64,000 nt of DNA from Trichomonas vaginalis G3 (Eukaryota > Parabasalia > Trichomonadida > Trichomonadidae), in the NCBI RefSeq assembly GCF_026262505.1, contig NC_067206.1, positions 3,934,879 through 3,998,878 on the forward strand. Reading direction: 5' to 3'. This document shows positions 39,973-49,702 of the stretch, in pieces. The translations under genes were made by a program, and so were the position numbers. Under the pieces are notes generated by a model. That model was not told the origin of the DNA, searched no databases, and was given only the letters and a program-made list of their open reading frames with translations. Within the stretch, counting starts at the first letter, position 1. Each line of letters starts with the position of its first letter.

Positions 39973-40790
39973 ATGAATTTTACAAAACCACCGTTACCGT
40001 TCTTTGAAATAAGAGTAGATGTAAAGATATTATATTGAGAGAACTTAAGAAACTACCGAATGGTCTAACATTTGTAGATTTGTTCGGTGGAAGTTTCTAT
40101 ATATCCCATTTGTGCCATATAATATTCCCAGACTCAAAGATTATATGCAATGACTTCGACAACTATATGGACCGTCTCAAACATATTCCAGACACAAACA
40201 ATATATTGAAAGAGTTAAAAGAAAAGATACCTATAGGTAAGATGGAACGTATACCATTAGATAAGAAAAATATTGTGAGAGAGGTTTTGAAAAAAGCAGA
40301 ATATATAGACTGGAATAGTATATCTGCTAGACTATTATATAGTGGTTCTATAAGAGTTCATGACATTGAAACACTTATGTCAAAAGTTTTATATCTTAAC
40401 TATACAAATGTTTTCAAAGAGGACATAGAAAAATATATTGAGGGTATAGAGTTTGTGAGATGTTATTGGACAGAGTTGTATGAAAAATATAAAGACAAGG
40501 AAAATGTTTTCTTTATAGTGGACCCACCGTTCTATAACACATGGGATTTTCAATACCAAGTAGACTGGACTTTGCGAGACTCTTTAGAAACTTTAGACGT
40601 TATACATAACCATCCATGCTTTTACTTTACATCCGATAAAAGTGGTTTGGAAACCGTTATGAGATGGTTAGAGGACATACATGACTATGAGTTTATATAT
40701 GACAAGATAGAATATGAGAGAGGTCCTATAAACTGGAGAAAGTGTCACAATAAAGAAATTTTATTAGTAAGTAAATGTGGTTTGAAATAG
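39973..40790 (+). pseudogene. DNA adenine methyltransferase gene (Dam/D12 class), broken (copy in C)
   Basis: About 270 codons. LTFVDLFGGSFYISH, ICNDFDNYMDRLK and VFFIVDPPFYNTWD form the AdoMet-binding and DPPY-type catalytic set of N6-adenine methyltransferases. T. vaginalis DNA is known to carry 6-methyladenine, so element-borne enzymes could mark element or host DNA. Mostly open, with a break near the start. Confidence 0.75.
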
Positions 40791-40906
40791 GACTACTTGT
40801 TTTAGGTTTTTTCCATTGTGTCATTTATTTATTTGACGTGGCAGAAAGGTACAGAGAATATGAAGATGAACCAATGCCTGCAAATGTTCAGCATATGTAC
40901 TCGTAA
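40775..40906 (+). CDS. Small membrane protein, 43 aa, overlapping the methyltransferase end
   Basis: MWFEIGLLVLGFFHCVIYLF is one membrane segment, followed by an acidic tail (EYEDEPMPANVQHMYS). The start overlaps the preceding gene by 16 bases in another frame. The match to B supports a real gene. Possible virion membrane protein or holin-like protein; function unknown. Confidence 0.5.
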   Translation: MWFEIGLLVLGFFHCVIYLFDVAERYREYEDEPMPANVQHMYS

Positions 40907-40929
40907 GAGATATTTTTATCTAATATTAA

Positions 40930-41292
40930 ATGGACGCACAGAACTTAGCGAATGCACAGCAACCTGGACAACCAAACCCAGAGAATATTCCAAATGAAGT
41001 TAGAATACAAACTGCAATGGCAAACTATGGTCAAGTGCCAACAGATGTACAAATGCAAACTGCCATGTCAAATGACGCTGCGTTAGGTTTGCCACCATGG
41101 TATGCAAATATGAGATGGAAAGAGTTTTATACAAACCCTGAAGTGGGATATAAACAACTCTATGCAGATGACGCGAACACAGGAGTTGACCCAGAATATG
41201 TTTTCTACCAGAGGAGAAATAGAATGTATGAGCTCCAGTTAAAGAATGCAATGGAACTCAACAGGAAACGTAAGAGACTAGGCGGACATTAG
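40930..41292 (+). CDS. Conserved Polinton protein, 120 aa (copy in C)
   Basis: Identical protein to 36,066-36,428. Asn/Gln/Pro-rich N-terminus, basic C-terminus (NRKRKRLGGH). Leader TCTAATATTAAATG. Confidence 0.6.
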   Translation: MDAQNLANAQQPGQPNPENIPNEVRIQTAMANYGQVPTDVQMQTAMSNDAALGLPPWYANMRWKEFYTNPEVGYKQLYADDANTGVDPEYVFYQRRNRMYELQLKNAMELNRKRKRLGGH

Positions 41293-41310
41293 ATTTTTAC
41301 ATATAGTAAA

Positions 41311-41551
41311 ATGGGTTTCTTTGGAAGAATAGGAAACTTCTTTCGAAATGTTGGAAGAGGTATATGGAATGGAATAAAATCTGTCGAAGAGGAATTTGAA
41401 CGGAGTCAAAAATATTGGTAAAAGAGTAGGTCAGTTCGTTGGTATTATACCTAAAGACCCTGAACCAGAAGAACAAGCTCCTGTTATACAACAGCCTGAA
41501 CCTGCACCACAGTCTAGTTGGCAACCAAATCCAACACCTCAACCGTATTAA
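41311..41551 (+). pseudogene. Small Gly-rich amphipathic protein gene (copy in C), broken
   Basis: MGFFGRIGNFFRNVGRGIWN at the start, Pro/Gln-rich end. Counterpart of 35,805-36,047. Confidence 0.45.
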
Positions 41552-41555
41552 AAAA

Positions 41556-42403
41556 TTATATTTTTACCGTTCGATAGTAGTTGTATATGAAACTAAGTTC
41601 TAAGTAAAACGCATGGTATAATGGAATTATTCTTTTTCTTCCATCTGTAGTAAACCATACTTGAAAGTCTGAAATACTTCCACTTGGTGGTTCGTATAAC
41701 TTTGTAGGTTTTTCGTAAAAGTCATTTGCCAAGCATAAGAAAGAGTTTTGGGCGCCAGAAAATGAAGCATGAACAATAATAGCAGCTGGGTCGAAAACAT
41801 CTTTAAATAAATATGGTTCATCTCTTGCATATCGACTGTAAATATTTGCTAAAGGAAGTTCGACTTTCTGATTTAACATTCTTTGCAAATAATACCATGA
41901 CATTGCAGTGAATTCTGTATATATTTGTTCGTCTTTCTTTGGATTGTCTTCGTAGATTTGAAATGACACTTGTGAATTTTGTTTGTCATATACAATTCTC
42001 ACATAAAGTGTGCTCTCGGTATTTGCATATTCATCAGCATATTTTGCATAACATGAATTTATTTTATCTTCTATATTTTTTAACGCAGTCTGTAGAGAAG
42101 ATGAAAGGTCAACTTGTATTAGCTCAATTTCTTCCCACATTTTCGTTTCCCTTCAGATATATAATCTATATGAAACCTTACAATAAATGGAAAACTTTTA
42201 TCTTCTACAGACACAAATTTTATTCTTCGAAAGCCAATAGCTTTTGTGACAGATGGGTCTCTTAGCCATCTTAATGGGTAGTCAAAACGATAGCCTTCAT
42301 GCTTTACGGTCTCTGTCTCAAACTTTTGACCGACATTAGTAAAAAGTTCATCTAATGGTTTAGTTGTAGCAACTCTTGAATTTTCTTTTTCTATTGGAAG
42401 CAT
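41556..42403 (-). pseudogene. Fibre-associated structural gene, broken (copy in C)
   Basis: Counterpart of 34,955-35,801, nearly identical; starts MLPIEKENSRVATTKPLDEL and ends YNYYRTVKI. Divergent from the fibre gene. Broken. Confidence 0.55.
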
Positions 42404-42421
42404 ATTTTATCTAGAATAAAA

Positions 42422-43748
42422 ATGTCGAATGATATTGCTTCATGAGAGAAATACAACACAACCGACAACTCATTATGCAAGCTCTAAATAAGAACACAAC
42501 AAACTTTTCAAACTATTCTAAGATATCTGAGTCATTGAAAGAAGGAAACTTAAAACTGACATTAAACCAATGACAGATGAGTTTCTGTTTCAAGACAATA
42601 AGAACCATACTGTCTGTATAAATCCAACAAAAGGAACTTTAAACGAGAAACCTATAAATGAACTTCTTTTGAAAGCAGATGTTGGCAACAAAGCTGACAA
42701 AGAATATGTAGACGATGCAATAGCAAAAGAAGAAGAAAGAGCTAACAATGCTTATGCAACAAAAGAACATACTCATCCTGAACTAGCAGACAAAACATAT
42801 GTTGACAATAAAATGTCAAGTGAAGTGACGAGAGCTGAAAACGAATATTCTAAAAAGACTCATACACATTCTATATCTGAAATAACAGACTTACAAGAAA
42901 CCTTAAACAGTAAAAGTGCCGTTGGACATACACATACCATTGCAAATATTACAAACTTACAAGAAACCTTAAACAGGAAAAGTGCCGTTGGACATACACA
43001 TTCTATATCTGAAATAACAGACTTAAACGTTAGCCTTGAAAAGAAAGCAGACAAGAACCATACACATGATTTACAACTGTTGCTATAGAAAGTATTGAAG
43101 GAACGGTTGAAGAAACTGGTGGGGATGCATTATATTGTAAACCTCCTAACTTTCCACAAGGTTTAACATCGGATGACGACATAACGACGATGAGAAACAT
43201 TAGATGTAAAGATGTTTATGTCATGAAGGATGAATATATAATATTAAATTCACTGCTCAAGATTTATATGACAAGAAAGCAGACAAAACAGAGCTTCAAA
43301 CATTAAAGACAGAAATACTTCAAACATTATATCCTATAGGCCTATTTATACGTCAATGAACTCTACCAGACCAGAAACAGTTCTGGGTTTTGGAACTTGG
43401 ACTCAAATAGTCGACAGGTTTTTGTATTGTGCAAACTCTTCAAAGGAAACAGGTGGAAGTAAAACGATTTCAGGTGAAAATTTACCTGCGCACAGTCACT
43501 ACATAGATTTAAGTACATCTCAAGCAGGTTGGCATAAGCATAAATTTTGGGATTGGTCAGCAATGAAAAAAGGTAAAGGATATGATGTTAAAGACGAAGT
43601 TCAGTTTGCTATAAATTGTTTCTGGGGTAACACTCAGGGAGATGGAAACCATACACATCGCGTTTCGGGATATACGCAAACAACGGGACAAAGTAAAGAC
43701 TACATGCCACCTTACATGACAGTTTACGCATGGTATAGAAATGCTTAG
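42422..43748 (+). pseudogene. Phage-tail-fibre-like gene, broken (shaft type 2)
   Basis: Ends shared with B, but the shaft is different: three successive HTH(S/T)I..ITDLQETLN-type 22-residue repeats (about 42,860-43,060) replace the longer coiled segment of B. The C-terminal collar-like domain (GENLPAHSHYIDLS, MPPYMTVYAWYR) is in open frame. Broken overall. Confidence 0.65.
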
Positions 43749-44702
43749 TCGTCATTTTCAACTTCTTTAGCATATTCGTCAGGAGTTGTCTTATATTTGT
43801 TAGGAACTGTCTTTGAAAGTATACACCTTGAACTTTGACAAGTTTGAAACGAGGTCTGACAATAGTAGTTTTATCTTCTGCTTGCAGTGTGTACATTTTG
43901 CCATGTTTGCCTAAAACTTCATAATATTCTCTTGTATACTTTCTTCTATTTTTACGAACACGAATGTGAGTACCTGTCGGGTTCCCATTGTTGTCATAGT
44001 CAATAGTATTTTCATATGGGTCGCGTTTAGGTATTTCTATTTTACTTTGTCACCTTTCTGAAGTTTGAAGCCCGGCATTCTTTCTTGTTTGTCTCTTTTG
44101 ACTAAACTATTAAATATATAGTCTTTCTCTAAGTCGGGGTTGTTTTTCATTTCTTCGGGGGAATGGTTTCCCAAACCTTTTTGTTTACGGCTATTGTAAA
44201 TATTTAAAACTTGTCTCATCTTTGCCATGGAGAAGTGTCTATACTTGTCGTCATATGACATTTCATCTACCTCACCACCTTGTGGTTGGTTTAAGTCTCT
44301 TAAGATTTTTATACAACCGTCAATGACACCAAGAGCAGAATGGTTTTGGTCGACAATGAAATATTGGTTTACATTTTTTGAACGCAGATAGTTTTTTACA
44401 TCATCTGATTTGAAAGAACTTTCACAGTCAGATGTCAGTTTTGTTGGATGGTATTTGTCAACGAATATTGTCAAAGCAGTTTTCACATCTAAAATATTTT
44501 TGGACCATAATGGTATGGCTTCACAGTATCTTGTGTTTTGACCAACAAATATTAGCCAGTATGGTGGTCCATCTTCTCTATACCTCGGAATGTTTTCCAA
44601 GATATCCATAAACCAAGCATTTGGTGTTGAACTAAAGATTTTTATCATAAGTGCTTTCTTTGTCGCTTTAGAAACATAGGGGTCCTTGTTTGGATTCGTC
44701 AT
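43745..44702 (-). pseudogene. Polinton integrase gene, broken (copy in C)
   Basis: Same core and C-terminal SH3/chromo-like region as 32,575-33,531; the catalytic core portion is open from MTNPNKDPYVSKATKK. Broken further on. Confidence 0.8.
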
Positions 44703-44719
44703 TTTTTAACCCATAAGAA

Positions 44720-45120
44720 ATGGGTTTATTTGGCGCATTAGCAGGAGTTGCATCCAGATTTTTGCCCGCAGTGGGAACAATAGCCAGAGGTGTATTTGGA
44801 GTTGGAAGGAAGATTTTGAGTACATTAGGTATACTTAAAGAGAAAGCACAACCTATTATACAAACTGTACAGAAAGGTTGGGATGTAGCACGAGATGCAG
44901 CAAATCTTATTCCAAATCCTGAAACAGAGGAAAAGTTCAAGGATGGATGGACAATGTAGGAAGACAAGCAGGAAACTATTATAACAAAGCAAATGACTAC
45001 TATAACCAAGCAGGACACTATATGGACCAAGGTGAAAGATTCTTTAACAGAGGATATAACCATGCACAACAGTGGGTAAACAATAACCAACCGCAACCAC
45101 CTCAAACTTGGGGAATGTAA
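44720..45120 (+). pseudogene. Membrane-active capsid-type protein gene, broken (copy in C)
   Basis: Counterpart of 32,156-32,557: MGLFGALAGVASRFLPAVGT start and Tyr/Asn-rich end. Broken. Start 17 bases from the divergent integrase start. Confidence 0.55.
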
Positions 45121-45139
45121 AGTTTTTTACTGAGATGAA

Positions 45140-45292
45140 ATGAACAATACAGCATTGAGACAAATGGGTTCAAGATGGATTTGTCGACTTCCAGCAGTTA
45201 CACAACGTGTTTGTCAAGTTCTTCCTATACCTCAGGAAGTTTTAGACCGACTTAAAAAACAACAACAACCAGTTGAAAACAAACCAAACTAA
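45140..45292 (+). CDS. Small protein, 50 aa
   Basis: MNNTALRQMGSRWICRLPAV, then QVLPIPQEVLDRLKKQQQPV. Open here; copy in B at 31,983-32,136. The leader ACTGAGATGAAATG is shared with the next gene. Confidence 0.5.
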   Translation: MNNTALRQMGSRWICRLPAVTQRVCQVLPIPQEVLDRLKKQQQPVENKPN

Positions 45293-45310
45293 AATTTTTA
45301 CTGAGATGAA

Positions 45311-45895
45311 ATGACCGAAGAAGTTGAAACGGTAGATTTGACACCACAAACAAAAAGTTCAGAACCATTGTCAAAACCTGTCAAAGAACTTACAGATGAA
45401 GAGAAAAATTCAATAATAGAAAGTGCCAGGTCTGGAAATACAAACCCTAACTATAAAGTCACTTTTCATAGAAATGGAACGGCTAGTATCTCAAAAAAGA
45501 AACAGACTCTCACAAATAAAATATTGAAGTCTGAAGGAGTTTTCGAGACAACAGATGGAAAAGTTTACTTCACTGACAAACAGTTCATTATAGAACATCT
45601 CATTGACTTAGAGTCGAAATATTCTAAACTTTACAACAAACACAAAAAGTTGAAAGGAAAACAAAAACAGATGGCATATGATATTTATGAAGATGTTGAC
45701 GACACAACTGTTCCTGCAAGTGAAGTAAAGTCAGGTGAACCAAAAAGTGACAAAAAACAGATAGAAGAAGGTGAGCCAAAAACTGAAGATAAACCAAAAC
45801 CAAAGTTTAGTTTCCAAACTAAACCAAGTCAACCTTCATTAGCTGGTATGGGTTGGCGTCAAAGACTTATGGCAGCAGGCGGTTATGTAAAGTAA
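45311..45895 (+). CDS. Conserved Polinton protein, 194 aa
   Basis: Open copy of 31,381-31,963. Acidic/Thr N-terminus (MTEEVETVDLTPQTKSSEPL), helical centre (FIIEHLIDLESKYSKLYNKH), Lys/Pro/Glu tail ending GMGWRQRLMAAGGYVK. Lies just ahead of the polymerase. No recognised domain. Confidence 0.6.
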   Translation: MTEEVETVDLTPQTKSSEPLSKPVKELTDEEKNSIIESARSGNTNPNYKVTFHRNGTASISKKKQTLTNKILKSEGVFETTDGKVYFTDKQFIIEHLIDLESKYSKLYNKHKKLKGKQKQMAYDIYEDVDDTTVPASEVKSGEPKSDKKQIEEGEPKTEDKPKPKFSFQTKPSQPSLAGMGWRQRLMAAGGYVK

Positions 45896-45908
45896 AGAAA
45901 AAAAACAT

Positions 45909-45928
45909 ATTTTTTTATTTTTATAAAA
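45909..45928 (+). promoter_or_regulatory. TTTTTATTTTTATAAAAATG leader of polymerase gene
   Basis: Same leader as the helicase genes (21,036; 56,150). Confidence 0.45.
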
Positions 45929-46648
45929 ATGCCCCCATATAGAATGGACAGAAGGTCTGCTAGAATAAAAGCAGAGTTACAAAGATATGGTTGGAGAGTT
46001 TCGAAGAATTTTAAATATAGGAAGGGAAGACCCATAAAAGTCTATGACAAATTGTCTGGTCTTCGCTACGAAATGGATTTGGAAACAGCACGTGCCAATT
46101 ATCCAAACAGACTAGAGAGGTTAGAAGAAGAACGTCTTATGAACATGCCTTTCGATGTTAGTGAACCTCAAGTTGAAGGACACGACGGCTTTGCCAGATT
46201 CTACTGGAAACATGACGAACAATTGCATCCTTTGAGAAGGAAAAAAGGTAGTGCAGAGGATGGTCATGCTCCCATGGAAAGAACAAGATATGCATATGAA
46301 AAGTATCGTGAAGTTAGAAGTAAAATTGGTTCAGGTCAAACCTTTACAGTAAACTTTGACGAAGGAAAGAACAAAGAAGGCTTCATGGGAGTACTTGCTG
46401 CAATTCAAGACGGAAATAAGAAAGGACACAATCTCAGATTGACCATAACGGATTTGGACGGTCGCATTTACTACTCACATGGCAATGTCACAACAGCTGC
46501 AAAACTTCTTGACGCTTTCAAGACTACAAAGAGAGAACAAATGGTTGACTCCGACTCAGACATTTTGAATGCAATTGAAGGAATTGCAAGTGTCAAGCTC
46601 GAATGGTACCAACCTAACCCTCAAGCAGTCAGACAACATGTTTGTTAG
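45929..46648 (+). pseudogene. DNA polymerase B gene, N-terminal part only (copy in C)
   Basis: Matches the beginning of the polymerase gene of B (31,347 leftwards): MPPYRMDRRSARIKAELQRY and on. The palm motifs seen in B are not present anywhere in C. The next sequence is the second fibre-associated gene and the accessory block, so the rest of the polymerase module has been exchanged. Confidence 0.75.
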
Positions 46649-46716
46649 ATGAGAAATATGAAATGGCATACCATTTTAAAACATTTTTTAAAACAGTATA
46701 TTTTTACATATATTAA

Positions 46717-47577
46717 ATGTTTCAGGTTGAAAAACAAAGAACAAAAGTAGCAGATACAAAACCGTTAGACTATATCTTCACAAATGCCGGTAGGACTATA
46801 TCAGATGAAGAAATTTCATCCCGTACTTACAGGTTTGACTATCCAATTCGTTGGCTTCAAAGTCCTTCAGATGCAAAGGCAATAGGATTTAGAAGAGTTT
46901 TGTTTTCAAAAAGAACTAACGCATTTATGTTCGCAGTATATTTTCATGGTCAGTATAGAGGTTCTGATGGTCTAATAGACAAATTTGACGAAATGAGAAT
47001 CTTTACAGTTCGTTCAGACGAAAACCTTGAGAAGACTCTAAATGACTTTCAAACTCAAATGAACAAATATTATTGGGAATTGCAAGAAAAATACGACTCT
47101 CTACTAAACGGAACTTACTATCTGAAACTAGAATATGACAAGATGAACTCCACAGTTTCATTTCAAAGGATTGAAAATAACCCTCCAAGAGATACACAGT
47201 TTTTATTTTGGGAAGTAGACAAACGTTCTTGGGCACAATTTCTTCGGTTACTAAACCAGAACGAACCATTACCACCTGACGGTCCGTTTAAATTTATACG
47301 CCCACCAACAGATTTGACAGTTTATAGAAACGTGTTCGACCCTCAAAATGTTATGTGTCATGCAAGTTTCAGTTCAAGCAACAACAGTTTTCTTTGTATC
47401 GGTAAGGACTTTTATGACTTTGCTTCTAAATTCTACGAACCACCTAGTAACAGTTTCTCTGACTTTCAAGTCTGGTTCACAACAAACGGTGTGCAACATA
47501 TTATTCCATTGTACTATGACTTTTATCTCGAATTGTCTTTCATATATAACTACGGAAAAGTGCTGAAAAAGTATTGA
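46717..47577 (+). CDS. Second fibre-associated structural protein, 286 aa
   Basis: Open. MFQVEKQRTKVADTKPLDYI; contains YRFDYPIRWLQSPSDAKAIG and a C-terminal block (FSDFQVWFTTNGVQHIIPLY) homologous to the genes at 34,955 and 41,556 but clearly diverged. C therefore has two paralogues. Beta-rich, probable virion protein; binding partner of the fibre is a guess from gene adjacency. Confidence 0.55.
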   Translation: MFQVEKQRTKVADTKPLDYIFTNAGRTISDEEISSRTYRFDYPIRWLQSPSDAKAIGFRRVLFSKRTNAFMFAVYFHGQYRGSDGLIDKFDEMRIFTVRSDENLEKTLNDFQTQMNKYYWELQEKYDSLLNGTYYLKLEYDKMNSTVSFQRIENNPPRDTQFLFWEVDKRSWAQFLRLLNQNEPLPPDGPFKFIRPPTDLTVYRNVFDPQNVMCHASFSSSNNSFLCIGKDFYDFASKFYEPPSNSFSDFQVWFTTNGVQHIIPLYYDFYLELSFIYNYGKVLKKY

Positions 47578-47584
47578 AAAATAA

Positions 47585-47820
47585 AGTTTATGTTAGAATG
47601 TTAGATCTAACACGTTTTCTAACACGTTTTCTAACATGGTCTAAAACTCATGAAATTTACACCAAAAATAAAGTTTATGTTAGAATGTTAGATCTAACAC
47701 GTTTTCTAACACGTTTTCTAACATGGTCTAAAACTCTCGAAAACTCATGAAATTTACACCAAAAATAAAGTTTATGTTAGAATGTTAGATCTAACACGTT
47801 TTCTAACACGTTTTCTACCC
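47585..47820. repeat. Three direct copies of palindromic GTTAGATCTAAC repeat
   Basis: Copies at about 47,590-47,637, 47,673-47,725 and 47,772-47,820, spaced 80-100 bases with shared flanks (AAAATAAAGTTTATGTTAGA). Each holds TGTTAGAA, GTTAGATCTAAC and one or two TTCTAACA units. Confidence 0.8.
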
Positions 47821-47859
47821 TCTTGAATTTTCATGAATTTTGTGCTGAATTCGACAAAA

Positions 47860-48006
47860 ATGAGTTTTTGGTTGAAAGAATACGGTGGAGCCAAAAGTGG
47901 CTCGACCTCAAAACAAGCATTTTGTGAAGAATATACCAACCCGCGGAATTCCGCGGGTTGCTTTTTATACAAAGTTCAACAGGTGAATTTTCATGAATTT
48001 CCTTAA
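47860..48006 (+). pseudogene. KilA-N gene fragment with in-frame palindrome
   Basis: 48 codons: MSFWLKEYGGAKSGSTSKQA, then a segment identical to residues about 63-80 of the 48,295 gene (FCEEYTNPRNSAGCFLYT), including the palindrome at 47,938-47,959. A partial duplicate of the KilA-N gene. Confidence 0.5.
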
Positions 48007-48294
48007 GATAGAAAAAAAGTGAGTTAAAATGAGATGTTTACTGAAGGTGTCACCATGTCACTCGGTCAACTAACATCTTTTTGAAAAAGTGTGACAACAT
48101 GACATTTTGACAACAACACAGGAAATAGATTTCTTCGTAAATGTTTTGTCGAAACTTCATCGTAAATGTTTTGTTGAGACTTCATCGTATATGTTTTGTC
48201 GAGATTTTTATCGTTGTGGTCCGACGGTTAAGCCACAAACGAATGTCCGACGTCCCACCAAAAAATATTTTTTTATTTTTATTGTAAGAACAGT

Positions 48295-48957
48295 ATGACA
48301 GTCGAAGCAAAAACGTTCACGAACAAATCTAATGGCGAAACATTCACAAAAGGCACTTACAACGGTATTGAAGTCTTACGTAGAGACAAGGATGGTTATA
48401 TAAATGCAACAAATATGTGTCAGCAGTTTAGGAAGGACTTTAGAAGGTTGTTGGAAAATAAGTCCTGGGAAGAGTATTTTGAGGCATTTTGTGAAGAATA
48501 TACCAACCCGCGGAATTCCGCGGGTTGCTTTTTATACACAGTTCATGCAGGAATTCCTGATGAAATCAAACAGGTTAGAGGAACGTATGTAGACCCAAGA
48601 CTTGTAAACTATATAGCAATGTGGGCTTCTCCAAAATATTGTATAGCAGTTGGAAAAATTCTGGACTCCATAGACAAGAAAGTTCATGAGAAATTAGATG
48701 AAGAAGAACTTGAAGATACAGTAGAGAATGCAAAACCTTTGTTCGAAGAAGAAGTTAGAAAAATGCATGAAAAACAAATAGAACATGAACGTGAGATATG
48801 TTCTGGTTATAGAGACTCGCCATACGAACTAGACCAATGGGAACAAGAAGATTTAAAGAGAGAATTTAGAGAATATGAACTCGCTAAGATAGCATTAGAA
48901 GCTGCAGAAAAGAAGTTAAAAGTTTGGGGTCGTTTTGTACAAAAATATTGTGAGTAA
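48295..48957 (+). CDS. KilA-N domain protein, 220 aa
   Basis: KilA-N signature: DGYINATNMCQQFRKDF (residues about 33-50), then RGTYVDPRLVNYIAMWASPK (about 98-118) and ILDSIDKKV. KilA-N is a DNA-binding domain of phages and large DNA viruses. The segment between the two conserved parts contains codons that form a perfect 22-bp palindrome (48,505-48,526). The C-terminal third is a charged helix. Leader TTTTTATTTTTATTGTAAGA resembles that of the other accessory genes. Confidence 0.8.
   Translation: MTVEAKTFTNKSNGETFTKGTYNGIEVLRRDKDGYINATNMCQQFRKDFRRLLENKSWEEYFEAFCEEYTNPRNSAGCFLYTVHAGIPDEIKQVRGTYVDPRLVNYIAMWASPKYCIAVGKILDSIDKKVHEKLDEEELEDTVENAKPLFEEEVRKMHEKQIEHEREICSGYRDSPYELDQWEQEDLKREFREYELAKIALEAAEKKLKVWGRFVQKYCE
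48505..48526. repeat. Perfect 22-bp palindrome inside KilA-N gene
   Basis: AACCCGCGGAATTCCGCGGG and on; GC-rich in an AT-rich gene, read in frame as NPRNSAG. Also present at 47,938-47,959. Confidence 0.9.
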
Positions 48958-49002
48958 ATGAACCATTTATTTTTATTGAATTCACCAAAAATATATTTTA
49001 GG

Positions 49003-49057
49003 GTAGAAGGTTAGATCTAACCTGTTTTCTAACCTCATTTCTACCCTCTTGAATTTG
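49003..49057. repeat. Palindromic repeat, GGTTAGATCTAACC variant
   Basis: GGGTAGAA...GGTTAGATCTAACC...TTCTACCC: the outer arms changed together (GGGTAGAA/TTCTACCC instead of TGTTAGAA/TTCTAACA). A second copy is at 49,296-49,355. Confidence 0.75.
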
Positions 49058-49275
49058 TCAAGACTTCTTCGTAAATGTTTTGTCAAGACTTCTTCGTAAA
49101 TGTTTTGTCAAGGTTTCATCGTAAATGTTTTGTCAAGACTTCTTCGTAAATGTTTTGTCAAGACTTCTTCGTAAATGTTTTGTCAAGACTTCTTCGTAAA
49201 TGTTTTGTCAAGGTTTCATCGTAAATGTTTTGTCAAGACTTCTTCGTAAATGTTTTGTCAAGACTTCTTCATCGT
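49057..49275 (+). repeat. 25-bp tandem array 1 (CGTAAATGTTTTGTCAAGAC), 8 copies
   Basis: Period 25 with two variants of the second half (GACTTCTT and GGTTTCAT) in ordered alternation. No spacers, so not CRISPR. Confidence 0.9.
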
Positions 49276-49295
49276 AATGAGCGTAAAGGACCCAA

Positions 49296-49355
49296 AAATA
49301 TATTTTAGGGTAGAAGGTTAGATCTAACCTGTTTTCTAACCTCATTTCTACCCTC
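49296..49355. repeat. Palindromic repeat, GGTTAGATCTAACC variant, copy 2
   Basis: Same as 49,003-49,057, separating the two 25-bp arrays. Confidence 0.75.
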
Positions 49356-49362
49356 TTGAATT

Positions 49363-49530
49363 TGTCAAGACTTCTTCGTAAATGTTTTGTCAAGGTTTCT
49401 TCGTAAATGTTTTGTCAAACATGAACGTAAATGTTTTGTCAAGGTTTCATCGTAAATGTTTTGTCAAACATGAACGTAAATGTTTTGTCAAGGTTTCATC
49501 GTAAATGTTTTGTCAAGACTTCTTCATCGT
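49363..49530 (+). repeat. 25-bp tandem array 2, 6 copies
   Basis: Same core with a third variant (AAACATGAA) alternating with GGTTTCAT. Confidence 0.9.
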
Positions 49531-49559
49531 AATGAGCGTAAATGACCCAAAAATATATT

Positions 49560-49600
49560 TTATGTTAGAATGTTAGATCTAACACGTTTTCTAACATCGT
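49560..49600. repeat. Palindromic GTTAGATCTAAC repeat
   Basis: Single copy upstream of the 304-aa gene. Confidence 0.7.
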
Positions 49601-49702
49601 AGAAAACTCATGAAATTCATGAGTTTTGACACTTTCACAAAAAACATAAAAAATATATTTTAGTATTTTTAAAAAAATATTTTTTATTTTTATTGTAAGA
49701 AC

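Noticed and set aside
48505-48526. Bacterial-type terminator (GC hairpin before T-rich bases)
   Set aside because: It lies within an open reading frame in a eukaryotic host; the reading frame continues through it.
49057-49530. CRISPR-like array
   Set aside because: Repeats are directly tandem without unique spacers, in a eukaryotic element.
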